The position numbers were made by a program, and so were the translations under genes. From Tissierella simiarum (lineage in GTDB: Bacteria; Bacillota; Clostridia; Tissierellales; Tissierellaceae): a stretch of 64,000 nucleotides of DNA. Positions 8,585-17,158 of this stretch are shown one piece after another (the first letter of the stretch is position 1; every line of letters begins with the position of its first letter). The DNA lies in NCBI RefSeq assembly GCF_018917865.1, contig NZ_JAHLPM010000004.1, forward strand, positions 62,001 through 126,000, written 5' to 3'. The notes below the pieces were generated by a model. That model had not been told where the DNA came from, made no database searches, and worked only from the letters and a program-made list of their open reading frames with translations.

Positions 8585-9739
8585 TTGAAAAGAAAAATAG
8601 CATCCATTATTTTAGTAGTTTTTATCTTGTCTTCTGTAGCAATGGCATTTGCTGAAGGAGATTTAAATATTAATGCTAAGTCAGCTGTGTTGATGGACTA
8701 TAATACTGGAGAAATAATATATGAGAAAAACTTAAATGAAAGATTGGCTCCAGCAAGTGTTACAAAGATAATGACCTTATTATTAGGGATGGAAGCATTA
8801 GAAACAGGAAAAATAAAACTTAACGATGACGTCTCAGTAAGTGATCATGCTTCAGGAATGGGAGGTAGCCAAGTTTTTTTAGAAGCTGGAGAAATTCAAA
8901 AAGTTGAAGAGATATTTAAAGCTATCTGCTTAAGATCAGCCAATGATGCTTCAGTAGCTTTGGCAGAGCATATAGCTGGTAGTGAAGAAATCTTTGTTAA
9001 AATGATGAATGATAAAGCTAAAGCTTTAGGAATGAAGGATACTAATTTTATGAATTGTAGTGGATTACCTAGTGAAAATCATTATACATCTGCATATGAT
9101 ATAGCTTTAATGTCAAAAGAATTATTAAAATATAATAAAATTCATGACTGGTTAACTATATATATGTACGATTTAAAAGTTGGTAAAACTAAAAGCAGTA
9201 TTCAAACCATGGTAAATACTAATAGGCTCATAAAAGAATATGAGGGAGCTAATGGAATTAAAACTGGATCCACTAATGAAGCAGGATTTTGTCTATCAGG
9301 ATCAGCTAAGAGAGGTAATCTACAATTGATTGCAGTAATTATGGGGTCTGAAACGTCTAAGATTAGATTTGATGAAAGTAAAAGACTATTAGATTACGGT
9401 TTTGCAAACTATGATTCTATAACTGTTGGTAGAAAAGGGGATATTTTGGGAAAAGTTTCTGTAGAAAAAGGAAAATCAGCTTTTATTGAGGCAATGCTAG
9501 AAAAAGATAGTTATATATTATTGCCTAAAGGTGATAAAGGAAAAATAGATAAAGAAATAGTATTACCAGAACATGTAAATGCTCCAATAAATGCTGGAGA
9601 TGAGGTTGGATTACTTATAGTAAGATTAGAGGGGAAAGAAGTTGATAAGATTAAATTAGTTGCTAAATCTAATGTGGAAAAAGCTAATTTAGCTAATATT
9701 CTTAAAAAGACATTAAAGGGGCTCTTAATGGGTAGATAG
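8585..9739 (+). CDS. dacF: D-alanyl-D-alanine carboxypeptidase, DacF type
   Basis: 384 residues from the TTG at 8585, after GGAGGT; this start gives a clean signal peptide (KRK, hydrophobic core, AMAFA). An upstream ATG at 8543 has no ribosome site. The serine peptidase S11 motifs are present: SVTK (SxxK with the active-site Ser), SAN (SxN) and KTG in GIKTGST, followed by the C-terminal PBP5-type beta domain and a tail that may anchor to the membrane. It trims the terminal D-Ala from peptidoglycan stem peptides outside the membrane. Unlike B. subtilis, no spoIIA operon follows. A paralogue lies at 13681. Confidence 0.88.
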   Translation: MKRKIASIILVVFILSSVAMAFAEGDLNINAKSAVLMDYNTGEIIYEKNLNERLAPASVTKIMTLLLGMEALETGKIKLNDDVSVSDHASGMGGSQVFLEAGEIQKVEEIFKAICLRSANDASVALAEHIAGSEEIFVKMMNDKAKALGMKDTNFMNCSGLPSENHYTSAYDIALMSKELLKYNKIHDWLTIYMYDLKVGKTKSSIQTMVNTNRLIKEYEGANGIKTGSTNEAGFCLSGSAKRGNLQLIAVIMGSETSKIRFDESKRLLDYGFANYDSITVGRKGDILGKVSVEKGKSAFIEAMLEKDSYILLPKGDKGKIDKEIVLPEHVNAPINAGDEVGLLIVRLEGKEVDKIKLVAKSNVEKANLANILKKTLKGLLMGR

Positions 9740-9853
9740 GTTATTATGGTTTTTATTTTTACTACAATGACCTACTATAAAAAAATAAGATCTTTATTAT
9801 TATAGTTTTTTATAAAAATAAAAATCTTAACTATAAGGGATTGTTACTTTAAG

Positions 9854-9892
9854 AAAAAACTACCAAGCAAGCATAACTTGGTAGTTTTTTCG
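9854..9892. terminator. Bidirectional terminator
   Basis: AAAAAACTACCAAG pairs perfectly with CTTGGTAGTTTTTT around a short loop, with A and T tracts on both sides. It can end dacF on the plus strand and the broken transporter on the minus strand. Confidence 0.85.
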
Positions 9893-9969
9893 AATATATT
9901 GAATACATGCTTAGTCTAACATATAAGATTACAAGAACTTAACAAATATGTTTCCAATAATCATCAATA

Positions 9970-10522
9970 CTAGATAGTAATTCTTCTACTATCAATTTTT
10001 CTTTTTTGTAAATTAAACATTCCAAACTGATCGATTGTTAATGCCATAATCATTTGTCCCAATAGGAAAATCATAGTAGTTAAAACCGATCCAAGTACAG
10101 GTAACAAGACAATGTTGCCTGTTACAATAAATATGCCAAATATACCGCCCATATATATCCAAATAGGAATACGATTTTTTGAGTGTCATACAAAGGAAAC
10201 TCTAAGCGATGTTAGTAATCAATATCAAAATAATCAAGATAATCATGCCAACAAAAAAAGAAATAAAGCTCGCCCCTAAAAGAGAGCCCGTTGCAGTACG
10301 AAGTTTTCCATTAGTAGTAGTTTGCAATGGTAGTAAAAATCCGGATAAAACACCTAAAATTATCCAAGTGATTTTACTAACCTTCTTTTCTTCTTTTGAC
10401 ACCATAGTTAAATCTTTTTTCTTTTTAGGTTGAACCAATGAAATGGCAAAAATCATAATGACAATCCCGAGTGTTCTAGTAATGCTAACAGGGTTAGCTG
10501 GTACATCGAACCACCCAAATCT
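9970..10522 (-). pseudogene. Broken DMT-family (DUF606/YdcZ) transporter
   Basis: Intact members have two DUF606 repeats (about 300 residues). Here only the end of the first repeat survives (FGWFDVPANPVSITRTLG, from about 10522), then a second repeat (FLLPLQTTTNGKLRTATGS, LLGASFISFFVGM) that stops at a TAG near 10202. The remainder, PIWIYMGGIFGIFIVTG and then GQMIMALTIDQFGMF, continues in another frame down to 9970. So the gene has lost its 5' half and has at least one stop and one frameshift. Nothing explains the loss locally; no insertion sequence is present. It is the only minus-strand gene in the first 35 kb. Confidence 0.8.
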
Positions 10523-10581
10523 CAGAGGCTTGGGATAATATACCTTGATAATTTTGATAATACAGAATAAATTATATAATG

Positions 10582-10613
10582 ACCTCGACTTTAACATGTC
10601 GAGGTTGTATAAT
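10582..10613 (+). promoter_or_regulatory. Promoter with overlapping dyad, upstream of the M50 protease
   Basis: TCGACT (10585-10590) and TATAAT (10608-10613) are 17 bases apart, a fair sigma-A promoter. An inverted repeat ACCTCGAC-N8-GTCGAGGT (10582-10605) covers the -35 and spacer, so it could be an operator. No T-tract follows, which makes a terminator less likely. Confidence 0.45.
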
Positions 10614-10652
10614 GTTTAAGTATAGATAATTATAGAAAGAAGGGTTATTTAT

Positions 10653-11240
10653 ATGGATATGTTAATAAGTTTACCAGGCTTATTTATAGCTATTATTTTT
10701 CATGAGTTAGCTCATGGTTTAGCAGCCTATCGGTTAGGAGATAATACAGCAAAAGATTTAGGTAGATTAACTTTAAATCCTTTTAAACATATTGATTTAG
10801 TCGGTTTCATATTTTTATTAATTTTCAAGTTTGGTTGGGCTAAGCCAGTTCCTATAAATCCTTTTAATTTTAAAAAAAGAAAAAGAGATACTATTTTAGT
10901 ATCCTTAGCAGGGCCATTTACTAATTTCATTATAGCAGTAATTATAGGATTTATATTATCATTGAATATTATTTCTAATTACGTACTTTTTCAGATTTTA
11001 CTTATTACTTTATGGTATAATATAATGCTTGGAGTTTTCAATTTATTACCGTTTCCTCCTTTAGATGGTTCAAAGATAGTAGCAAGTTTACTACCAAGTA
11101 AATATGAATATTATTTTTATAAATATGAAAAGTATTTTTATCTTATTTTAATTATATTGATAGGAACTAATACTATTGATCGTATTTTAAGTCCTTTAAT
11201 TGATATTACATTAAATTTATTAATTAAGATATTAGGTTAG
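10653..11240 (+). CDS. Site-2 protease family M50 metallopeptidase
   Basis: 195 residues, mostly transmembrane. The zinc-binding HELAHG motif lies at residues 17-22, and the third ligand is the Asp of LPFPPLDGSK near residue 140. This is the small YwhC-type site-2 protease fold, an intramembrane zinc protease without the PDZ domain of RseP. Substrate unknown. It is followed two bases after its stop by the region encoding scpA, a gene order seen in many Firmicutes, though no functional link is known. AAGAAGGG precedes the ATG. Confidence 0.87.
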   Translation: MDMLISLPGLFIAIIFHELAHGLAAYRLGDNTAKDLGRLTLNPFKHIDLVGFIFLLIFKFGWAKPVPINPFNFKKRKRDTILVSLAGPFTNFIIAVIIGFILSLNIISNYVLFQILLITLWYNIMLGVFNLLPFPPLDGSKIVASLLPSKYEYYFYKYEKYFYLILIILIGTNTIDRILSPLIDITLNLLIKILG

Positions 11241-11257
11241 GAATGGGAGTAGATTAT

Positions 11258-12010
11258 ATGGAGTATAAAATAATGTTAGAGTCCTTTGAAGGACCCTTAG
11301 ACTTATTATTACACTTAATTGAAAAAGCTCAAATTGATATTTATGATATACCTATTAATGATATTACAGAGCAGTATATAAATTATATTTATCAAATGGA
11401 GGAATTAAATTTAGAACTTGCTAGCGATTTTTTAGTTATGGCAGCAACTTTACTTGAAATAAAATCTAAGATGCTACTTCCTCAACAAAAAACGGATCAA
11501 AATGATAATATACAATTAGAATTAGAAGAAGTTGATCCAAGAATGGAATTGGTTAGAAGATTAGTAGAGTATAAAAAATATAAAAATATATCTAAAGAGT
11601 TACGATTTTATGAAGAGATTCAAAGTAAAATTTATTATAAACCTAAAGAAGACTTAACTCTTTATGAAGATAAAGAAATTGACTTAGAAGGATTAGATTT
11701 AAATCTTTTAATTAAATCTTTAAACAATATTTTAAAAAAAAGAAATAAAACTAGTAAATCTATAGATATTAATGAAATGCAAAGAGAAGAATATACCTTA
11801 GAAGAGTGCATAAATGATATAAAAATTCAATTAGAAAATCAAGAGACTATAAAATTTAGTTCTCTTTTAGACGAAGAATGTAACCGAAAAGAGATTGTAA
11901 CATACTTTTTATCTGTTTTAGAATTAATCAGAATGAAGTATATCTATGTAAATCAAGAAGAAAATTTTTCAGACTTAATTATCAATAAAAGAATTAAAGA
12001 GGTGCACTAA
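11258..12010 (+). CDS. scpA: Segregation and condensation protein A
   Basis: 250 residues from the ATG at 11258, seven bases after GGGAG; the ATG at 11243 lies before the ribosome site. The start YKIMLESFEGPLDLLLHLIE is the conserved kleisin N-terminus that binds the SMC neck, and the C-terminal winged-helix region (about 200-250) binds the SMC head. With ScpB it forms the SMC condensin that organises and separates chromosomes. scpB follows three bases after the stop, as in most Firmicutes. Confidence 0.93.
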   Translation: MEYKIMLESFEGPLDLLLHLIEKAQIDIYDIPINDITEQYINYIYQMEELNLELASDFLVMAATLLEIKSKMLLPQQKTDQNDNIQLELEEVDPRMELVRRLVEYKKYKNISKELRFYEEIQSKIYYKPKEDLTLYEDKEIDLEGLDLNLLIKSLNNILKKRNKTSKSIDINEMQREEYTLEECINDIKIQLENQETIKFSSLLDEECNRKEIVTYFLSVLELIRMKYIYVNQEENFSDLIINKRIKEVH

Positions 12011-12013
12011 CAT

Positions 12014-12562
12014 ATGGATGTAAGGGAAATTAAATCAATAATAGAATCTTTGCTATTTACTTGGGGAGATCCCTTAGAATTAAAGGATATAGCCTCTATC
12101 TTAGAAATTGAGGAAAAAGAGGTAAAAGGTATATTAGAAGAAATGATAGATGATTTTGATTACAATAGAAGAGGACTAAAGATTATAAAGATTAAAGATA
12201 CCTATCAGTTAGGGACAAGATCAGAACACTTTGAGTGGCTTAAAAAACTGTCAAATCCTAGAATGGCAAAGAGCTTATCCAATGCAGCTATTGAAACTTT
12301 ATCCATTATAGCTTATAGACAACCTATAATTAAAAGTGATATTGAGATTATTAGAGGCGTTAGATGTGATAAAGCCATTGAAACTTTAGTTGAAAGAGGG
12401 TTAATAGAAGAAAAAGGTAGGTTAGAGAGAACGGGACGACCTATTCTTTATGGAACTACAAATGAATTTTTAAGATATTTTGGTTTAGAGACTTTAGAAG
12501 AGTTACCTCCTTTACGAGAGATAAACGAAGGAGAATTAGATGATATAGACTTAGAAAAATAA
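12014..12562 (+). CDS. scpB: Segregation and condensation protein B
   Basis: 182 residues with two winged-helix domains. The conserved ALSNAAIETLSIIAYRQP-like block is here as SLSNAAIETLSIIAYRQPI, followed by IEIIRGVRCDKAIETL and a GRPILYGTT motif, all characteristic of ScpB. The protein dimerises and bridges ScpA in the SMC complex. Its stop codon is part of the following terminator stem, so scpA-scpB form a compact unit ending here. Confidence 0.93.
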   Translation: MDVREIKSIIESLLFTWGDPLELKDIASILEIEEKEVKGILEEMIDDFDYNRRGLKIIKIKDTYQLGTRSEHFEWLKKLSNPRMAKSLSNAAIETLSIIAYRQPIIKSDIEIIRGVRCDKAIETLVERGLIEEKGRLERTGRPILYGTTNEFLRYFGLETLEELPPLREINEGELDDIDLEK

Positions 12563-12598
12563 TACTAAGAGTTTTAGTATTATTTTTCTTTTTTTTGG
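12558..12598 (+). terminator. Terminator after scpB
   Basis: Perfect 11-bp stem AATAATACTAA / TTAGTATTATT with a GAGTT loop, then a long T-rich run. The left arm includes the scpB stop codon. Confidence 0.8.
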
Positions 12599-12637
12599 AA
12601 AGATAATAAAAAGAATTTATAAGTACGAGGTGAATTC

Positions 12638-13189
12638 ATGGATTATTTTGTGATTATTATTACCATAATAATAATATTATTAATAGTATTATTGTTAATA
12701 CCTTTAAAAATTAAAATAGATTATACATATCTGGATGGAAGTAATTATAAAATAATATTTAGTTATTTGTTTGGCCTAGTTAAAAAGGAAATAGATTCTA
12801 ATAACAAAGAAAATAAATGTAAAGACACTAACAACGGTAGCAAAAAAGTATCTTCTAAAGAATACATTAAATATTTTCTTGATAAAGGAAAAATTGAAAA
12901 GTTATTTTTAACCTTAACCATAGGAATAAGCGATCCTTTTTTATTAGGGATAACTACTGGAGTATGTTGGAGTCTTATAAATATTATATTAAGCATTTTA
13001 TTTATGAATAAGGATATAGACAAAGTTATAAGTAGAGAAATAAATGTACTTCCTATATTTAATGAAAATATATTTCAAATACATCTAAATTGTATAATTA
13101 AATTAAATTTGGTTTATATTATTACTGCATATATAAGGATATTAAAAGAAAAAGAAGGTGGTGAAAATTTTGCCAGAGCATCCAATTGA
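12638..13189 (+). CDS. ytfI: DUF2953 family membrane protein (YtfI-like)
   Basis: 183 residues with a strong N-terminal membrane anchor (residues 3-24, mostly Ile and Leu) followed by PLKIKIDYTY and a beta-rich domain with a FGLVKKEI-type segment, as in DUF2953. A second hydrophobic stretch lies near residues 105-125 and a third near 150-168. In Bacillus, ytfI pairs with ytfJ/gerW and is expressed during sporulation; the same pair is present here, with the gerW start inside the end of this gene. Molecular function unknown. Confidence 0.72.
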   Translation: MDYFVIIITIIIILLIVLLLIPLKIKIDYTYLDGSNYKIIFSYLFGLVKKEIDSNNKENKCKDTNNGSKKVSSKEYIKYFLDKGKIEKLFLTLTIGISDPFLLGITTGVCWSLINIILSILFMNKDIDKVISREINVLPIFNENIFQIHLNCIIKLNLVYIITAYIRILKEKEGGENFARASN

Positions 13190-13607
13190 AGGTCTTATGA
13201 AAACGACCATGAATAGTTTAAAAGAGATGGTAGATGTTAACACAATAGTAGGTGATCCAGTACAATCTCCAGATGGATCAGTTATTATACCAGTTTCAAA
13301 AATTTCCTTTGGCTTTGCTTCAGGGGGTAGTGAATTTAATAAATGTAGAAAAAACAACGATTCAATGGATGAGGAAAAACTTCCTTTTGGAGGAGGTAGT
13401 GGAGCTGGGGTTTCAGTACAGCCTGTTGGTTTTATTGTAGTAGGAAATAATCAAGTTAAGTTGTTAACTGTAGATGAAGGCAATAGTGCCTTAACCAATT
13501 TGTTTGATTTTGTTGGTAAAATGGCAGATAATATGCAACAATCTTTTAAGAAAAATAAAAATGGAAAATGTGAAAATATGAATATAGAAACAGATATAGA
13601 AAGCTAA
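13170..13607 (+). CDS. gerW: GerW family spore protein (YtfJ)
   Basis: 145 residues. I chose the TTG at 13170 because AGAAGGTGGTGA lies just before it and the product then starts PEHPIEGLMKT, matching family N-termini. The conserved VDVNTIVGDPVQSPDGS, IIPVSKISFGFASGGSEF and GGGSGAGVSVQPVGFIVV blocks identify GerW, a spore protein needed for normal germination in Bacillus. It overlaps ytfI by 20 bases, consistent with translational coupling. A perfect 14-bp hairpin follows at 13626. Confidence 0.9.
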   Translation: MPEHPIEGLMKTTMNSLKEMVDVNTIVGDPVQSPDGSVIIPVSKISFGFASGGSEFNKCRKNNDSMDEEKLPFGGGSGAGVSVQPVGFIVVGNNQVKLLTVDEGNSALTNLFDFVGKMADNMQQSFKKNKNGKCENMNIETDIES

Positions 13608-13625
13608 ATGAATATTTCAAAGATG

Positions 13626-13658
13626 AATAGAAGCAAGATTCTATATCTTGCTTCTATT
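13626..13658 (+). other. Perfect 14-bp hairpin without a T-tract
   Basis: AATAGAAGCAAGAT (13626-13639) pairs exactly with ATCTTGCTTCTATT (13645-13658) around TCTAT. The following bases are AAATTAATAAGG, not T-rich. It may be a weak terminator, an mRNA end protector or a processing site between gerW and the carboxypeptidase gene. Confidence 0.7.
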
Positions 13659-13680
13659 AAATTAATAAGGAGGGTTTTAA

Positions 13681-14781
13681 GTGAAAAGAAAAATCTCCGT
13701 TATAATATTGATAACACTTATGGTTTTAACTACTAGCATATCTTATGGAGATAATCTTAGTTTAAGTGCAATAAGTGGAATTTTAATAGATGGGAATTCA
13801 GGTAGGATACTTTATGAAAAGAACTCACATGAAAAAATGCCTATGGCAAGCACTACAAAGATTATGACTGCTTTAGTAGCTATTGAAAATGGAAAATTAG
13901 AAGATAAAATAAATATTAAAAAGACTGGTGTAGGTATAGAAGGTTCTAGTATATACTTAAGAGAGGGAGAAATTATTTCTTTAAGGGATTTACTATATGG
14001 ATTAATGCTTAGATCGGGAAATGATGCAGCTGTTTCTATAGCTGACTATGTGGGGCGAGGGGTAGATAATTTCATAGAGTTAATGAATAAGAAGGCAGAA
14101 GAAGTTGGAGCCGTAGATACTAATTTTATGAATCCTCATGGTCTTCCAAATGACAATCATTATACTACAGCTTATGATTTGGCTTTAATAACTAGAGAAG
14201 CTTTAAAACATGAAGAATTTAAAAATATTGTTAAAGCGAAAACTTGGACTGCTAAGAGAGATGAAAATAATTATTTTTATAATAAAAATCAAACCCTTTG
14301 GGAATATGAAGGGGGAGATGGAGTTAAGACTGGATATACAATGAGGGCAGGTAGATGTTTAGTATCTAGTGCCACCAGGAAAGGAATGCAACTTATAGCA
14401 GTAGTCCTAAATGCAGGAGATTGGTTTAATGACAACTATAAACTATTAAATTATGGTTTTGAAAAATATACTCCCCATATAATCTACGATAAAAATCAAT
14501 ATATAACTAAAGTGCCTGTTGTAAATGGTAAAAAAGAATATGTAATTTTAGTTGCAGAAAATAGCCTTACTTATCCTTTAAAGGAGGGTGAAAAAAGTAA
14601 AGTAAAAATTAGTATAGATAATCCTACAATCTTAGAAGCTCCCATAGAGAAAGGCAAAGTATTAGGATCAATACAAACATATTTGGATGGACAGTTAATA
14701 CGTAAAGATAATTTAGTTGTAAAGGAGTCAATAGATAAAATTAGTTTTATAGATAAAATAATAAATATATTCAAAAACTAA
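13681..14781 (+). CDS. D-alanyl-D-alanine carboxypeptidase, second copy
   Basis: 366 residues starting at GTG, nine bases after AAGGAGGG. A signal peptide (KRKISVIILITLMVLTTSIS) leads into an S11 peptidase domain with STTK (active-site Ser), SGN and KTG in GVKTGYT, then a C-terminal beta domain and a basic/hydrophobic tail. It is a DacB/DacF-type penicillin-binding protein acting on peptidoglycan outside the membrane. It follows the spore gene gerW, so a role in spore cortex maturation is possible, but the sequence alone does not separate it from a vegetative enzyme. Confidence 0.86.
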   Translation: MKRKISVIILITLMVLTTSISYGDNLSLSAISGILIDGNSGRILYEKNSHEKMPMASTTKIMTALVAIENGKLEDKINIKKTGVGIEGSSIYLREGEIISLRDLLYGLMLRSGNDAAVSIADYVGRGVDNFIELMNKKAEEVGAVDTNFMNPHGLPNDNHYTTAYDLALITREALKHEEFKNIVKAKTWTAKRDENNYFYNKNQTLWEYEGGDGVKTGYTMRAGRCLVSSATRKGMQLIAVVLNAGDWFNDNYKLLNYGFEKYTPHIIYDKNQYITKVPVVNGKKEYVILVAENSLTYPLKEGEKSKVKISIDNPTILEAPIEKGKVLGSIQTYLDGQLIRKDNLVVKESIDKISFIDKIINIFKN

Positions 14782-14782
14782 T

Positions 14783-14803
14783 AAAAGCCTTAGGGCTTTT
14801 TTT
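14783..14803 (+). terminator. Terminator after the second carboxypeptidase gene
   Basis: AAAAGCC-TTA-GGGCTTTTTTT: short stem with a strong T-tract. Confidence 0.8.
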
Positions 14804-14863
14804 GTAACCTTTTATTAATATATTAAGTATCTTATATAATATAGCATTAAAAGGGGGATTGTT

Positions 14864-15802
14864 ATGGTTGATTTATATAAATGTATAGATGGAGGAAGTA
14901 AATACTGCCCCTGTCATCTAGCGGACAATGATAGCTGTATATCTTGTTCAATACTTAGGGGAGAAAAATTTTGTGATTGTAATTGGAATGGTGTATGTAT
15001 TTTTTATGAATATAGAATGAATAACTATAAATCTAAAGAACAAAGAAAAATATTTGAAGGATATGTTGAGAAAAAAATGAATCTCTCGGAAAGAGTTATT
15101 CTATTAAAGATCAAAGTTGAAAAAGAGTTAATTGATCAATTAAATAGATTTGGTTCGTATGTTTTTATAAAAGGTAATAGTGATATACATTACTTTGAGG
15201 CACCTATGTCTATATTTGATTTAGATGAAAACCATATTTATATAGTGTATCAAGAAATAGGGGTAAAAACTAAAAAACTTAATGAAAAGTTGAATTTAGG
15301 TATTAGGGGACCATATTGGAATGGAATTATAGGAATTAATAATATAGATTCTTTAGCTAATTCTAATTGTGCAATTATTACTAGAGGTATAGGTCAATCT
15401 TCCATCGGTATACCTTTAAAAAAATTAGCTGAAAAAAATAATGAAATAGTGATTTTTCTGGATAAAGGGAAAATAAATTTAAATTATATAGATTTAATAA
15501 CAGATGTAAGTAATTTAAAGATTATCGAATTAGATGTTTTATCAGAAGAAGGTCAGAAACAAATTGAAGATTGTTTAATAAATAATCAGATTAATCTAGT
15601 TTTTAGTGCAGGAGCTGATGTTCTTCATAGGAAAATATCCAATATTATTAAAAATATTAATAAGGAAATTAAGTTCGCAGCAACTAATAATAATTTAATT
15701 TGTTGTGGTGAAGGTATATGTGGCTCTTGTACTAGGAAGATGAAAAATGGTAAAAGAATAAAGAGTTGTAAGGCTATAATAAATCCGAATTTAATTTATT
15801 AA
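14864..15802 (+). CDS. PyrK-like FAD/2Fe-2S electron-transfer protein with an extra Cys-rich N-terminus
   Basis: 312 residues. The first 45 hold eight cysteines (C7, C15, C17, C25, C28, C37, C39, C45), a region absent from PyrK itself. The middle resembles the ferredoxin-reductase FAD and NAD binding domains of dihydroorotate dehydrogenase electron-transfer subunits. The C-terminus has CCGEGICGSCTRKM plus a later Cys, the 2Fe-2S pattern of PyrK. The FAD-binding gene downstream starts 14 bases after the stop, so the two probably form one redox enzyme. Pyrimidine genes are absent nearby, arguing against a role in dihydroorotate oxidation. Function unknown. Confidence 0.7.
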   Translation: MVDLYKCIDGGSKYCPCHLADNDSCISCSILRGEKFCDCNWNGVCIFYEYRMNNYKSKEQRKIFEGYVEKKMNLSERVILLKIKVEKELIDQLNRFGSYVFIKGNSDIHYFEAPMSIFDLDENHIYIVYQEIGVKTKKLNEKLNLGIRGPYWNGIIGINNIDSLANSNCAIITRGIGQSSIGIPLKKLAEKNNEIVIFLDKGKINLNYIDLITDVSNLKIIELDVLSEEGQKQIEDCLINNQINLVFSAGADVLHRKISNIIKNINKEIKFAATNNNLICCGEGICGSCTRKMKNGKRIKSCKAIINPNLIY

Positions 15803-15816
15803 TAGGGGGTGGATTT

Positions 15817-17097
15817 GTGAATAGAGTTGTTATAATTGGTGGAGGTTGGGCAGGAATTGCTGCAAGTATCTCAGCCAAGAAAGCAGGAGCAGAAGTTACA
15901 TTAATAGAAAAAACAGATTTATTGTTAGGATTAGGTAATGTTGGCGGTATAATGAGAAATAATGGAAGATTTACAGCTACTGAAGAGAATATATTAATGG
16001 GTGCAAAGGAACTTTTTAAAATAACAGATGATTTGTCTAGACACAAAAATATTACTTTTCCAGGACATAATCATGCTAGTTTATATGATGTTACAAAAAT
16101 AGAGCCTGAGATAAAGAGGTTTCTTGTAAGTATGGGAATAGAAATTTTATTAGAAACTAGGGCTACTGATGTTGTAGTTGAAAATGGTCAGTTAAAAGCC
16201 ATAATTTTAAACAATGATGATGTAATTTATGGCGAAGTATTTATCGATACTACTGGCTCTACTGGTCCTATGGGAAACTGCTATAATTATGGAAATGGAT
16301 GTGCTATGTGCATATTAAGGTGTCCTTCTTATGGTCCTCGAGTCAGTATTAGTGAAAAAGCAGGAGTTAAAGATTTAGTGGGAAAGAAAAAGGATGGATC
16401 CTATGGAGCAATGAGTGGTTCATGTAAGTTGAATAAAGATTCATTAAGTCAAGAAATAAGAGAAATACTAGATAAAGAGGGGGTATTAGTAATACCTATT
16501 CCGAAAGAAGATATCCAGCTAGATAAGTTAAATAAGAAAGTATGTCAGCAATATGCTTTAGTAGAATATGCAGAAAATATAATTCTTTTGGATACAGGTC
16601 ACTGTAAATTAATGACTTCCTTTTATCCTTTAGAAAAGTTGAGAAAAATAAAAGGAATGGAGAATGCTAAGTATGAAGATCCTTATTCAGGAGGGAAGGG
16701 AAACTCTGTAAGATATTTATCTTTAGCACCAAGAGATAATTTTATGAAAGTAAGAGGTTTAAATAATCTATTTTGTGGTGGTGAAAAAGCTGGTCTATTT
16801 GTAGGTCATACAGAAGCTATAACCACAGGAAGCTTGGCTGGTCATAACAGTGTAAGATATTTAGCTGACATGGAATTATTGGAGTTACCAAATACGTTAG
16901 CTGTAGGAGATATAATTAGTTTCGAAAACGAAATGAAAGAAACTGAGGAAGGTATAAGAGATAGATATACTTTTGCAGGTAGTACGTATTTTACTAGAAT
17001 GAAGGAGAAAAATCTATATACCACAGATTTATCAGTCATAGAAGAAAAAGTTAAAAGTGAGAATTTAATAGGTGTTTATGAGAAACAATTAATTTAA
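15817..17097 (+). CDS. FAD-dependent oxidoreductase, GidA/TrmFO-related
   Basis: 426 residues from GTG after GGGGGTGG. The N-terminus VVIIGGGWAGIAASISAKKA is a Rossmann dinucleotide-binding motif, and FCGGEKAGLFVGHTEAITTG near residue 325 resembles the C-terminal FAD motif of MnmG/TrmFO proteins. A central cluster, GNGCAMCILRCPSYGPR (about 158-174), contributes three closely spaced cysteines that could bind a metal or cluster or form a redox disulfide. It lacks the length of MnmG. Paired with the PyrK-like electron-transfer protein, it may be the catalytic subunit of an uncharacterised NAD(P)H-linked enzyme. Confidence 0.72.
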   Translation: MNRVVIIGGGWAGIAASISAKKAGAEVTLIEKTDLLLGLGNVGGIMRNNGRFTATEENILMGAKELFKITDDLSRHKNITFPGHNHASLYDVTKIEPEIKRFLVSMGIEILLETRATDVVVENGQLKAIILNNDDVIYGEVFIDTTGSTGPMGNCYNYGNGCAMCILRCPSYGPRVSISEKAGVKDLVGKKKDGSYGAMSGSCKLNKDSLSQEIREILDKEGVLVIPIPKEDIQLDKLNKKVCQQYALVEYAENIILLDTGHCKLMTSFYPLEKLRKIKGMENAKYEDPYSGGKGNSVRYLSLAPRDNFMKVRGLNNLFCGGEKAGLFVGHTEAITTGSLAGHNSVRYLADMELLELPNTLAVGDIISFENEMKETEEGIRDRYTFAGSTYFTRMKEKNLYTTDLSVIEEKVKSENLIGVYEKQLI

Positions 17098-17158
17098 ATT
17101 TACATTTCATTTTAAAAGAGTTAGAATGGTTAATATAAGAACTGAAAGGAGTATTTAG

